In this document: positions 56,015 through 64,000 of the stretch, piece by piece
How the letters are laid out: each line of letters begins with the position of its first letter
How positions within the stretch are numbered: the first letter of the stretch is position 1
Source of the DNA: Myxococcales bacterium
GTDB lineage: Bacteria > Myxococcota > UBA727 > VGSZ01
Reading direction: 5' to 3'
Assembly (NCBI GenBank): GCA_023248635.1
Contig: JAHFED010000001.1
Location: 124,001 to 188,000, forward strand
Length of the DNA: 64,000 bases
Position numbers and translations under genes: made by a program
Notes under the pieces: generated by a model
What the model saw: only the letters and a program-made list of their open reading frames with translations
What the model was told of the DNA's origin: nothing
Database searches by the model: none

Positions 56015-57988
56015 ATGGCGGCCAAGCTCCACCACCAGGCTGACGAGCGCCTGCAAAAGCTCCAGCACGCGCTCGGGCTCGAGGAAGACGAGTCCCGCGC
56101 CCGTGCCGAAGCATTGACGTCGGAGGCGACGCCCAAGCAGCTCGAGGAGCGCGGCCTGCTGCTCAAGAAAGCCAAGGTGACCGAGCAGCGCCCCACCCTG
56201 CTCGGGCGGGTGCGGGTCACCCTCGTCGACGACGAAAATCGTCCGGGTCATGTGGATCGCTTCGATGCCCGTCCCGGAGCCGCGGTGTCTCTGCTCGAAC
56301 GCGACGACGAAGGCCGACACATCTCGGCTGGTCATGGCGTGGTCGCCCGCCGACGCCGTGGCACCATCGAAGTCGTCTTCGACGGCACCGACGCAGCCAA
56401 AGACGTCGACGTTGACGACGCCATCGATCTCTTGCGAGGCGAAGACGAGGTCACGCTGCGCCGCTTGAAAGAAGGTTTGGCGCGCGCGCGCAGCGCCACG
56501 GGTCGAAGCGCGCGCCTGGTCGAAGTCTTGTTGGGTGTCGTGCCCCCGCGTCCGACGCGCATGCCCGAGGATTTCGTCGCCCTCGGCCTCTCGCCCGAGC
56601 TCAACCTCGATCAGCAACGCGCCGCCGCCCACGGGTTGCTGGCCGAAGACGTCGCGCTGGTGCACGGACCGCCCGGCACAGGCAAGACCCGCGTCCTCGT
56701 CGACGTCGTCACGCGAGCCGTGCTGCGGGGCGAGCGGGTGCTGGCGCTGACGGCGTCGAATGCGGCGGTGGACCACCTCGCGAGCTCCTTGCTGCTGGCC
56801 TCACCCCAACTCTCCTTGGCGCGCCTCGGCGATCCTGCGCGCGTCTCGGAAGCGCTCGAGGACCACACCTTGGCGGCGCTCACCGAGGCTCACCCCCACC
56901 GAGCGATGGCGAAGGAGCTCGTCGAGCAGGCGCTGGCCCTCTTGCGTGGCGCCCGACGTCGCAGTGATCGGGGACGCGAGGCCTACCAGCGCGAGCGCGA
57001 AGCCCGCGTCGAGGGCGGCAAGCTCTTCGCAGAAGCCCGGCGCCTCGAGCGTCTGGCAGCGCGGGCGGTGCTCGATCGCACCCGCGTCCTGTGCGGCACC
57101 CTGACCGGCCGACTCGACGACATCCTCGATTCAGCAGAAGACGGCAGCGCCTTCGACGTCGTTGTCGTCGACGAAGCATCCCAGGCCCTGACGCCCGCGA
57201 TCCTGTTGGGCGCCTTGCACGCCAACCGCGTCGTCCTTGCTGGCGACCACCTGCAGCTTCCGCCCGTCGTGGTGTCGATGGCGGCGGCCAAGGCGGGGCT
57301 GTCGACGACGGTGTTTGCCCAGCTGTGCGCGGCCGACGAGGACGGCGCGGTCTCGCACATGCTGACCGTGCAGCACCGCATGCACGATCAGATCATGCAG
57401 TTCCCCTCGCGCACCTGGTATGCGGGCGCGCTGGTGGCCCACCCCAGCGTGGCGTCGTCGTCGTTGGCACCCGGTCCCGGGATCTCCCGCCCCGAAGTGG
57501 TGTTCGAAGTCACCGACACCGCCGGTGCCGGCTTCGACGAGCAAAGCCCGGCCGAGAGCGAATCCAAATCCAACCCCGGCGAGGCCCACGTCGTCGACCT
57601 GCTCGTGCGCGATCTGATCGCCGGGGGCCTGGCTCCTGTCGATGTCGGCGTCATCACGCCCTACGCCGCCCAGGCCGCGCTCTTGGGATCGAGGCTCGCC
57701 GACCTCGTCGACCGCGGCCTCGAAGTCGACAGCGTCGATGGCTTCCAGGGGCGCGAGAAGGTAGCCATCGTCTTTTCTGCCGTGCGCAGCAACGCCGACG
57801 CCGCCGTGGGCTTCCTCGCCGACGTGAGGCGCCTGAACGTGGCCCTGACCCGCGCCCGCCAAAAGCTCATCGTCGTCGGCGATTCGGCCACGCTCGCCGC
57901 CGACGCGACCTGGCGATCCTTCTTCGACGACGCCATCGCGCGGGGCCGGCATCGATCGGTGTTCGAGATCGAGGGCGCCGTCGGGTGA
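56015..57988 (+). CDS. SF1B helicase, UPF1/IGHMBP2-like
   Basis: 657 residues from the ATG at 56015 (GGAGGGG 6-8 nt upstream). The N-terminal 170 residues form a helical plus beta-barrel region like the stalk/1B of IGHMBP2. The helicase motifs follow: Q-motif region LNLDQQRAAAHGLL, Walker A GPPGTGKTRVL, Ia 'ALTASNAAVDHLAS', Walker B 'VVVDEASQALTP', III 'VLAGDHLQLPPVV', IV 'LTVQHRMHDQIMQFPS', V 'VDSVDGFQGREKVAIVFSAVRSN' and VI NVALTRARQKLIVVGD. These are complete, so ATP-dependent 5'-3' unwinding of DNA or RNA is expected. There are no nuclease or zinc domains. It lies on the same strand as the AglZ-like gene and may share its transcript. Confidence 0.92.
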   Translation: MAAKLHHQADERLQKLQHALGLEEDESRARAEALTSEATPKQLEERGLLLKKAKVTEQRPTLLGRVRVTLVDDENRPGHVDRFDARPGAAVSLLERDDEGRHISAGHGVVARRRRGTIEVVFDGTDAAKDVDVDDAIDLLRGEDEVTLRRLKEGLARARSATGRSARLVEVLLGVVPPRPTRMPEDFVALGLSPELNLDQQRAAAHGLLAEDVALVHGPPGTGKTRVLVDVVTRAVLRGERVLALTASNAAVDHLASSLLLASPQLSLARLGDPARVSEALEDHTLAALTEAHPHRAMAKELVEQALALLRGARRRSDRGREAYQREREARVEGGKLFAEARRLERLAARAVLDRTRVLCGTLTGRLDDILDSAEDGSAFDVVVVDEASQALTPAILLGALHANRVVLAGDHLQLPPVVVSMAAAKAGLSTTVFAQLCAADEDGAVSHMLTVQHRMHDQIMQFPSRTWYAGALVAHPSVASSSLAPGPGISRPEVVFEVTDTAGAGFDEQSPAESESKSNPGEAHVVDLLVRDLIAGGLAPVDVGVITPYAAQAALLGSRLADLVDRGLEVDSVDGFQGREKVAIVFSAVRSNADAAVGFLADVRRLNVALTRARQKLIVVGDSATLAADATWRSFFDDAIARGRHRSVFEIEGAVG

Positions 57989-58133
57989 TCCCGTGTCGGG
58001 CCGCGCCCCCGCTCCAACAAGAGCCCCAGGTCCCAGCCACGCCGCGACGTCCTGGCTGTCGCATTCCGAACAAAGCGGGCTCAGAAGTGTGAGGGCTGTG
58101 GAGGCGATGCGACCCTCCCAGAGCGAGGTGCCA

Positions 58134-61100
58134 ATGTGCTTCCCCCATCGCTGCGTTCTGACGCCGCTTGCCATCTTGTGCCTCATCAACGGCGGGTGCC
58201 GGCTCGCCTCCTCCGCGCCGGTCGCTGCGGTAGGTGGGGCGCGCGAAGGGGAAGGCGAGGGGGAAGCTGACAACGACGGCGGAGGCGAAGGCGGAGGCGA
58301 AGGCGAAGGCGAAGGCGAAGGCGAAGGCGAAGGCGAAGGCGAAGGCGACGCTTCCTGCGCGGTCGCCGGCGACCTCTCGAGCTTCGTCGATGCTGGCTCC
58401 GTCTTCGGCACCACGAACGAAGCCCTGAACAACCACCGAGGCACCTGCGGCGGCACCGTCGCAGGCGACGTCGTCTACACGCTCACCCCGATCGCGAGCG
58501 CATCGCTGATCATCAGCTCGGCCAACCCAGGGACGAGCGTTGACTACGCCACCGTCCTGTACGTCAGGAGCAGCTGCTCAGACGCCGAAGATGTGGCCTG
58601 CAACAACTACGACGTCGATGCCCTCCGTTCTGCAGTCCGCTTCGACGCCGTCGCGAATGAGACCTACTTCGTCTTCGTCGATGGCCGCGGAGTGGACAGC
58701 GGCCCCTTCGAGCTCACCGTGACGAGCGAGCGCGAAGGCGAAGGCGAGGGCGAGAGCGGCGAGGGCGAGAGCGGCGAAGGCGAAGGCGAGGGCGGAGAAG
58801 GCGAAGGCGAAAGCGGAGAAGGCGAGGGTGAGGGCGATGTTGGCGGCGAAGGCGAAGGCGAAGGCGAAGTGGGCGAGGGCGAGGGCGAGGACCCGGCGAT
58901 CATCGATGGCCCCCTGTTCTACGAGCCCGTGTGCCCACGGGATGCTGGATCGAGGGCCCTGCGCCGCGAAACCTGGCCAAGCGTCAGCGTGGAGATGCAG
59001 AGCGTGCACGAACGCCTGCCCATCGCCGGGACGCCCTACTCCCTCTCGTACTCGAGCGCCCGCGTCCCCGCCTACCAGGACGGGCGAACGCTCATGATCC
59101 CCCTGATGGGTGAGAGCATTCCGGCTCTGCGCTCGGTGCGCTCGACCTATGTGTTCCGCGATTCCCTGGAAGCCAACGAAGGAGCGCGAAACCCGCTCGA
59201 GCCGGTCGCAAACGGTACGGCGTCGATTGTCAGCGGCGGCGCTGCCGGTGGGGCCTACGTGACACACACCATCAGTCCGAGTGCGTGCCCCTCGTCGCCG
59301 ACGGTGCGTGGATGGGCGTTCCCGGTCTCGGGCGGGCTGCGTCTGGCCAATGTTGGACCGGCAGTGGTCACCGGCTCCTACTCGATCTCGATGCTGCTGC
59401 GCTTCAACCCGATGAACGCAAGCTTTGCGCGGCTCGTCGACTTCTCGAACTCCACGCGGGACGCGGGCATCTACCAGCACTTCGGCGGCGTGACTTTCTT
59501 TCCCGGTGGCGCCTTCGCCGGGGGCTCATTCGTCGCGGATCGCGACGTGTTCGTGACCATCACGCGCGACGCGACCTCACGGCTCGTCTCGCTCTTCATC
59601 AACGGCGTGGCGGCCGGCACCTTCGTCGACACCGGCGACGTGTACCAACCGGCGGCGTCGGCGATGTACTTCCTGATGGACAACACCACTGGCTCCAGTC
59701 CAATCGCCGAGACCGATGCGGGTGTAATTTCCTATCTCCAGGTACAGGACAGGCCGATGACGGCGGCGGAGGCTGCTGCCAGCCTCAGTGACATCTGCAG
59801 CGCGGTCTCCTGCGGAGACGGGCACCTCGACGCCGGCGAGGATTGCGACGACGGGGGAGTGGGTGCTGGCGACGGCTGCTCCCCCACGTGCAAGTTCGAA
59901 GATGGGTGGGTGTGCACTGGCGACCCGAGCACCTGCTCGCTGCTGTGCGGGGAGGACACCCTCGACCTGGACGGTGCCTGCAGCCGGGAGGGGGACCGCG
60001 TCCACCTCGTGATCGAGGTCGCCGGTCGAACGGAGTACCGCGCCTTCGAGCCCGCGCCCAACCTCTTCGATGATTTTCAGTGGGACGGGACCAACGCCCT
60101 CGGCGTCGCCGTCGCACCTCCCGTCGTCGCTCGGGTTCTCGTCGGCTGGGACTACGCCGGAACCGACGACACGGACTGGCGACAAACACAGGTGCTGCTC
60201 GGCTACGACGACGCACGCTCCGCGGGCTTCGGCGGTTGGCGCCTCGACGCCCACCATGCCCTCGACGTCGACACCCAGGTGCTCGAGCTCGGCACTGGGG
60301 AGCGTGGCGAGGGGCAAATGACGGCGTGCGGCGATGTCATCGAGGTCACCTCGGCGGGCGAGCCTCTTCTCTACGTCTTCGACGCCAGCGGGCGTCACCT
60401 GAAGACCGTGGACAGCACCGACAATCGGGTCGTCTTCCGCTTCTTCTACGACGACGCCGGCCTCCTCAGCGGCATCGCGGACGCCTTCGGCTATCTCACG
60501 AGCATCGAGCGCAACGCGAGCGGGACGCCCCTGGCCGTGGTGGGCCCCTACGGACACCGAACGGAGCTCGTTGTCGACGCCGACGGGTCGCTGGCGCGCG
60601 TTGCCTTTGAGGCGGGTGCCGGTGCTGGCGCCGACTTCGCCGTCGACCTCGCGTACCTCGACGGCGGCCTCCTCGCCTCGCTGGTCGACCCCCGTGGCGG
60701 CCTGCACACCTACGTCTACGACGACGACGGCCATCTCGTGCGAGCGGAGGACCCCGAGGGTCTCTCCACCGACCTCGACCTGCTCCGCGTTGGCGGCGAC
60801 GTCGTCGTCACGAGAACAACGACGGGGGGCCTGAGCGACACCTACTCGGTGCAGTACGGGGCCGACGACACGCTGGAGCTGCTCAGCAGCAGGGCCAGCG
60901 GTGCCATCACGCAGCGCATCATTCGGCCGAATGGCGCACAGTCGGAGCGCCTCTATGCCGGCAGCGAGCTGGAGATCGTCCCCGATATCGGCACCCGGGA
61001 GGTGGGCGCGACGCGAACGCTGACCTTCCCGAGCGGTCGCAGCCAGATCGTCGAGGGGCGGATCGTCGAGGAGGACAACCGCGTGACGGTCAGCTCGGGG

Positions 61101-63821
61101 GTCAATGGCAAGACCTCTGTGTGGCGCGACGATCGGGCGCTGCGCCAGATCGAGACGACCACGCCCTTGGGCAAGCACCTCGTCAACAGCTACGACGAGC
61201 AGGGCGAGTTCGTCGAGATGCGGGAGGTTGCTGGAGCGATCACGTCGGTGGCCTACTCCGCTGACCTCCAGCGCCGGACGTTGACCACCGCCGACGGCGC
61301 CGATGTGCGGGAGACGGAGATCGTCGTGGACGGGCTGGGGCTGGGGTCCATCCGCTGGCCCGGACACGCCTACCGCTTCACCAACACCCCCTTCGGACAG
61401 GAGGCGAGCGTCAGCGACGAGGCTGGGCGTGCGGTGCGACGCGAATACGATGCCAACGGCAACCTCACACGCACGGTGCTGCCCTCGGGAGCTGCTTACG
61501 ACCTGTCCTATGACCTCGCGAACCGCCTGGTCACCTCCACCTGGCCGGCCCTCGATGGCGTCGCGCCCACAACTTCTTACCAGTACGGAGCCAACGGCCT
61601 GATGTCCTCGGCGCTCTACCCCGACGGCAGCTTGAGCACCTGGGCCTACGACAGCGCCGGCCGCCTGCTTCGCGTCGACGACGGCGACGACAGCTACGAC
61701 ATCGCCTACGCCGAGGCCTCCCCTCTGCCCCTGCGCATCGACTCGAGCAGCGGGCTCAGCCGCGAGCTCGGCTACGACGGCTCTCTCCTCGTCTCTGAGA
61801 CTCTCCTGGGGGCACATCCCTCGACACTGCAACTGGTCTACAACGACGACCTCGACGTTGCGGAGGTGCGGGTCAACGGCACGCTCTCTACCGCCCTGAC
61901 CTACGACGACGAGGGCGCCATCGTCGCGGTGAGCGGCCTCGGCCTCGAGCGCGACGCGGCCAGCGGTCTGGTGACAAGCCGCACCCTCGGCAACCTCGAG
62001 CTTCGGAGCGAGCACAACGCCTTCGGCGAGGAGACGCGGCAGACCCTGCGCTTCGCCGACGCCGTGCTCTTCGATCTCACCCTGGCCCGCGGTGCGGACG
62101 CACGCATCGCCGAGCAGAGCGAGAGCGGTTTTGGTCTCGCGCGCACCCTCAGCTACCGCTACAGCGCCGCCGGCGAGCTGGTCACGGTGCTGGAGGACGG
62201 CGTCGCCACGGAGCGCTACGAATACGACCTCGACAGCAACCGCACCCGGGCCACCTACTCGGGCGAAGGCATCGACCGACGTGCCGACCACGACACCAGG
62301 GACCGCCTGCTCCGCGACGGCGACGACAGCTACGCCTACAACCTGCAGGGTGAGCGGGTCCGACGCGTCGACGCCTCCGGCGGCGTGACCGAGTACAGCT
62401 ATCGCTCCGGGGGCTTCCTCCAGCAGGTCCGCCGCGCCGATGGGCGCGTGATTTCCTACCTCCTCGACGACACCGGCCGTCGCGTCCAGCGCCTCGTCGA
62501 CGGGGTGATCACCCACCGCTGGGTCTGGGGCAGCGACAAACGACTGGCCGCCGAGGTCGACGCCAACGGCACCGTCGTCGCCCGCTATCACTACGGCGAT
62601 CGGTCGTTCGTACCCGAGTTCATGGAGCGAGACGGCGGGCGCTATCTCTATGTGGTCGACGCCGTCGGCAGCGTGCGCTTCGTCGTGGACGCAGATACTG
62701 GTGCCGTCGAGCAGGAGCTGCGCTACGACGCCTACGGCCGCGTCCTCGTCGACACGGCCCCGGGCTTTCAGCCCTTCACCTACGCTGGCGGCCTCTCCGA
62801 TCCAGACACCGGCCTCATTCGCTTCGGAGCCCGTGAGTACGACCCGGCTGCGGGGCGCTTCTTGACCCCAGACCCGCTCCATCCGCTGCTGTCCTTTGCG
62901 ACCTCGCCCTACACCTACGTCGGCGGCGACGTCGTCAACCTCGTGGATCCGGGTGGTCTGGAGGCGACCTCGGGTGTCCGGGAGAATCCCTTGCTGGGTC
63001 TCCAAGACCTCTCGGCTCAGCTCAGAAGGGATTATGTCTCCTATACGGGTGTCAAAGGGGGGGCGGTGTGGAGAGGATTGTGGAATAAGTTCGGCCAGCT
63101 GGCAGATACGGCAACGAATAGTTGGTTCGGCGGGAGCAGGAAAAATCCTGTGTACCCGGAGTTCGAACGAATGCGTGACGAGACGGGCGCTTACCAAGAC
63201 CAAGCTGCCGACCCCGACAACCCGAACGATAACTCGATCAAAATTAAAACTGGAAAGGACGCCATCGATAGCGTTCATGGTATAGCTGACGCCGTAAGAG
63301 GGCTCAGCTTCAAAATGGCGAACTGCGGCGAGATGGCTGCGCTGGTTGCGTCCTCAGTGCTCAGGGATCCCCGCTATGCTGGCTGGAGAGTACAGACTGT
63401 GGTGAACCTCAGCGGGTCGCACGCCTTCAACAGGCTGGTTTCCCCAAGAGGAAGAGTATTCCTGGTTGATGCCCTCGAGGGCATCGCACGCGACGACGAC
63501 CCCCTGTTGAATGGCACCGGTGGCAGGCTCACCCGCGACACCCTCCACCCGGAGCCCCTTCCTCCACCGGTACCACCGCCACCACCTCCTCCTCCCCCGC
63601 CGGACCTCGGGCTTTTTTGTCGAACGTGTATGTCGGCATACCGGAGTGCACACGATGGCTGTACTTGTGTATTTGCCAGCAGCGGTGGGAATAGAAACTT
63701 CGACTTCTTCGTCTGCAACGACGACAGTCCCATCGGCGCCTTCGACGACGCCTACGCTGCCGCTCACAAGGTGGCTGATCAGTGTGCCAACTGTACCTGC
63801 CTCTTGGGTAGTGGATTTTAA
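58134..63821 (+). CDS. Giant RHS/YD-repeat lipoprotein with transglutaminase-like C-terminal domain
   Basis: 1895 residues from the ATG at 58134 (GAGG 5 nt upstream; an ATG at 57993 gives no signal). The signal ends at LINGGC. The order is: Gly-Glu linker; PPC-like domain; second Gly-Glu linker; RHS N-terminal motif LPIAGTPYSLSYSSARVP; a LamG-like plus CGDGHLDAGEDCDDGG insert (about residues 340-620); continuation VHLVIEVAGRTEYRAFEPAPN; YD repeats ('YDDAGLLSGI', 'YDANGNLTRTV', 'YRYSAAGELVTVLEDG'); RHS core end 'FGAREYDPAAGRFLTPDPL'. The last ~285 residues are unrelated and AT-richer: Cys1731 (NCGEMA), His1763 (SHAF) and Asp1779 (FLVDAL), then a poly-Pro run and an eight-Cys tail. The triad spacing fits a transglutaminase or papain-like fold, so this may be a polymorphic toxin tip. 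No immunity gene follows on the same strand. Confidence 0.87.
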   Translation: MCFPHRCVLTPLAILCLINGGCRLASSAPVAAVGGAREGEGEGEADNDGGGEGGGEGEGEGEGEGEGEGEGDASCAVAGDLSSFVDAGSVFGTTNEALNNHRGTCGGTVAGDVVYTLTPIASASLIISSANPGTSVDYATVLYVRSSCSDAEDVACNNYDVDALRSAVRFDAVANETYFVFVDGRGVDSGPFELTVTSEREGEGEGESGEGESGEGEGEGGEGEGESGEGEGEGDVGGEGEGEGEVGEGEGEDPAIIDGPLFYEPVCPRDAGSRALRRETWPSVSVEMQSVHERLPIAGTPYSLSYSSARVPAYQDGRTLMIPLMGESIPALRSVRSTYVFRDSLEANEGARNPLEPVANGTASIVSGGAAGGAYVTHTISPSACPSSPTVRGWAFPVSGGLRLANVGPAVVTGSYSISMLLRFNPMNASFARLVDFSNSTRDAGIYQHFGGVTFFPGGAFAGGSFVADRDVFVTITRDATSRLVSLFINGVAAGTFVDTGDVYQPAASAMYFLMDNTTGSSPIAETDAGVISYLQVQDRPMTAAEAAASLSDICSAVSCGDGHLDAGEDCDDGGVGAGDGCSPTCKFEDGWVCTGDPSTCSLLCGEDTLDLDGACSREGDRVHLVIEVAGRTEYRAFEPAPNLFDDFQWDGTNALGVAVAPPVVARVLVGWDYAGTDDTDWRQTQVLLGYDDARSAGFGGWRLDAHHALDVDTQVLELGTGERGEGQMTACGDVIEVTSAGEPLLYVFDASGRHLKTVDSTDNRVVFRFFYDDAGLLSGIADAFGYLTSIERNASGTPLAVVGPYGHRTELVVDADGSLARVAFEAGAGAGADFAVDLAYLDGGLLASLVDPRGGLHTYVYDDDGHLVRAEDPEGLSTDLDLLRVGGDVVVTRTTTGGLSDTYSVQYGADDTLELLSSRASGAITQRIIRPNGAQSERLYAGSELEIVPDIGTREVGATRTLTFPSGRSQIVEGRIVEEDNRVTVSSGVNGKTSVWRDDRALRQIETTTPLGKHLVNSYDEQGEFVEMREVAGAITSVAYSADLQRRTLTTADGADVRETEIVVDGLGLGSIRWPGHAYRFTNTPFGQEASVSDEAGRAVRREYDANGNLTRTVLPSGAAYDLSYDLANRLVTSTWPALDGVAPTTSYQYGANGLMSSALYPDGSLSTWAYDSAGRLLRVDDGDDSYDIAYAEASPLPLRIDSSSGLSRELGYDGSLLVSETLLGAHPSTLQLVYNDDLDVAEVRVNGTLSTALTYDDEGAIVAVSGLGLERDAASGLVTSRTLGNLELRSEHNAFGEETRQTLRFADAVLFDLTLARGADARIAEQSESGFGLARTLSYRYSAAGELVTVLEDGVATERYEYDLDSNRTRATYSGEGIDRRADHDTRDRLLRDGDDSYAYNLQGERVRRVDASGGVTEYSYRSGGFLQQVRRADGRVISYLLDDTGRRVQRLVDGVITHRWVWGSDKRLAAEVDANGTVVARYHYGDRSFVPEFMERDGGRYLYVVDAVGSVRFVVDADTGAVEQELRYDAYGRVLVDTAPGFQPFTYAGGLSDPDTGLIRFGAREYDPAAGRFLTPDPLHPLLSFATSPYTYVGGDVVNLVDPGGLEATSGVRENPLLGLQDLSAQLRRDYVSYTGVKGGAVWRGLWNKFGQLADTATNSWFGGSRKNPVYPEFERMRDETGAYQDQAADPDNPNDNSIKIKTGKDAIDSVHGIADAVRGLSFKMANCGEMAALVASSVLRDPRYAGWRVQTVVNLSGSHAFNRLVSPRGRVFLVDALEGIARDDDPLLNGTGGRLTRDTLHPEPLPPPVPPPPPPPPPPDLGLFCRTCMSAYRSAHDGCTCVFASSGGNRNFDFFVCNDDSPIGAFDDAYAAAHKVADQCANCTCLLGSGF
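58241..58348. repeat. Gly-Glu linker microsatellite 1 of the RHS protein
   Basis: GAAGGC/GAGGGG-type 6-bp units encode the Gly-Glu stalk after the lipobox. The 58297-58348 part is nearly uniform GGCGAA. Confidence 0.9.
58733..58893. repeat. Gly-Glu linker microsatellite 2 of the RHS protein
   Basis: Imperfect GGCGAA/GGCGAG units are interspersed with AGC (Ser) codons and encode a second flexible linker between the PPC-like domain and the RHS part. Confidence 0.88.
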
Positions 63822-63907
63822 TACCACGTCTGCACCCAGGCACGTGATCCATCCACGATTGGAACCGCCGGCGGCGTTCTCTTTCTTGGATGGATGGCGA
63901 TCAGCCT

Positions 63908-64000
63908 TCAGCCGCCGATGGCCGTGCCCAGGCGTTGGCGCAGCTCGAAGTGCTCCTCGCTGGCGGCAAAGAGCAGCAGCTCCCGGGTCTTTTGCTGGAA
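63908..64000 (-). CDS. 3' end of a gene entering from the right edge
   Basis: The last 30 codons of a minus-strand frame are visible, with TGA at 63908-63910. The sequence includes ELLLFAASEEHFELRQRLG and ends TAIGG. The 86 bp between it and the RHS stop show no gene. The family cannot be named from this fragment. The codon usage (GC-rich third positions) fits a real gene. Confidence 0.5.
   Translation of the reverse strand, partial: FQQKTRELLLFAASEEHFELRQRLGTAIGG

Noticed and set aside
54425-56776. 783-residue minus-strand frame
   Set aside because: Leu-rich mirror of the coiled-coil heptads on the plus strand, not a membrane protein.
59577-63278. 1233-residue minus-strand frame
   Set aside because: Antisense to the RHS gene, whose YD repeats define the true frame.

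Overview
The window is very GC-rich, almost fully coding DNA from what looks like a myxobacterium-type bacterium (Myxococcota, formerly Deltaproteobacteria). The signs are two eukaryote-like Ser/Thr kinases, many large lipoproteins with Gly-Glu linkers, 'CGDGxxxxGEDCDDG' Cys-rich repeats, thrombospondin type-3 repeats, a MYXO-CTERM-like tail, and homologues of the Myxococcus gliding proteins GltD/AgmU, GltE/AglT and AglZ. The taxonomic call is inference from gene content. I saw no rRNA, tRNA, CRISPR array or intact insertion sequence.

Layout. 1-6.3 kb: two minus-strand surface lipoproteins, the first cut by the window edge. 6.4-13.0 kb: a plus-strand carbohydrate block of phosphoglucomutase-type mutase, hemerythrin-like protein, glucokinase and GH63 glucosidase. 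Hydrolase, kinase and mutase could take an alpha-glucoside to glucose, glucose-6-P and glucose-1-P. 13.5-20.9 kb: an FG-GAP lipoprotein, a TPR/TSP3 membrane protein and a 1485-residue beta-helix protein. 21.1-22.4 kb: an unrecognised protein. 22.6-28.2 kb: a gltD-gltE-traB-like operon. 28.5-31.6 kb: an overlapping four-gene unit of lipoprotein, Ser/Thr kinase, small membrane protein and Trm112-like protein. 31.6-41.4 kb: minus-strand MCE protein, alpha-2-macroglobulin, orphan MacB/FtsX permease and a fused LysC-LysA. 41.5-44.3 kb: a diverged S-adenosylhomocysteine-hydrolase-like protein coupled to a Crp/Fnr regulator. 44.5-52 kb: a Cys-rich lipoprotein, a second Ser/Thr kinase and a two-gene lipoprotein operon. 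52.5-58 kb: an AglZ-like pseudo-receiver coiled-coil protein and a UPF1/IGHMBP2-like helicase. 58.1-63.8 kb: a giant RHS/YD-repeat lipoprotein ending in a putative transglutaminase/papain-fold domain.

Two repeat families stand out. One is a 24-bp palindrome with compensatory changes, in tandem units about 34 bp apart, with eleven copies at four loci. The other is a roughly 200-bp multi-hairpin element present three times, each time between convergent genes and in the same orientation. Hexanucleotide microsatellites encode the Gly-Glu linkers. The most unusual coding item is the RHS protein: its N-terminal RHS region appears to be interrupted by a LamG-like plus Cys-rich insert, and its last ~285 codons look compositionally foreign and carry a Cys-His-Asp triad.
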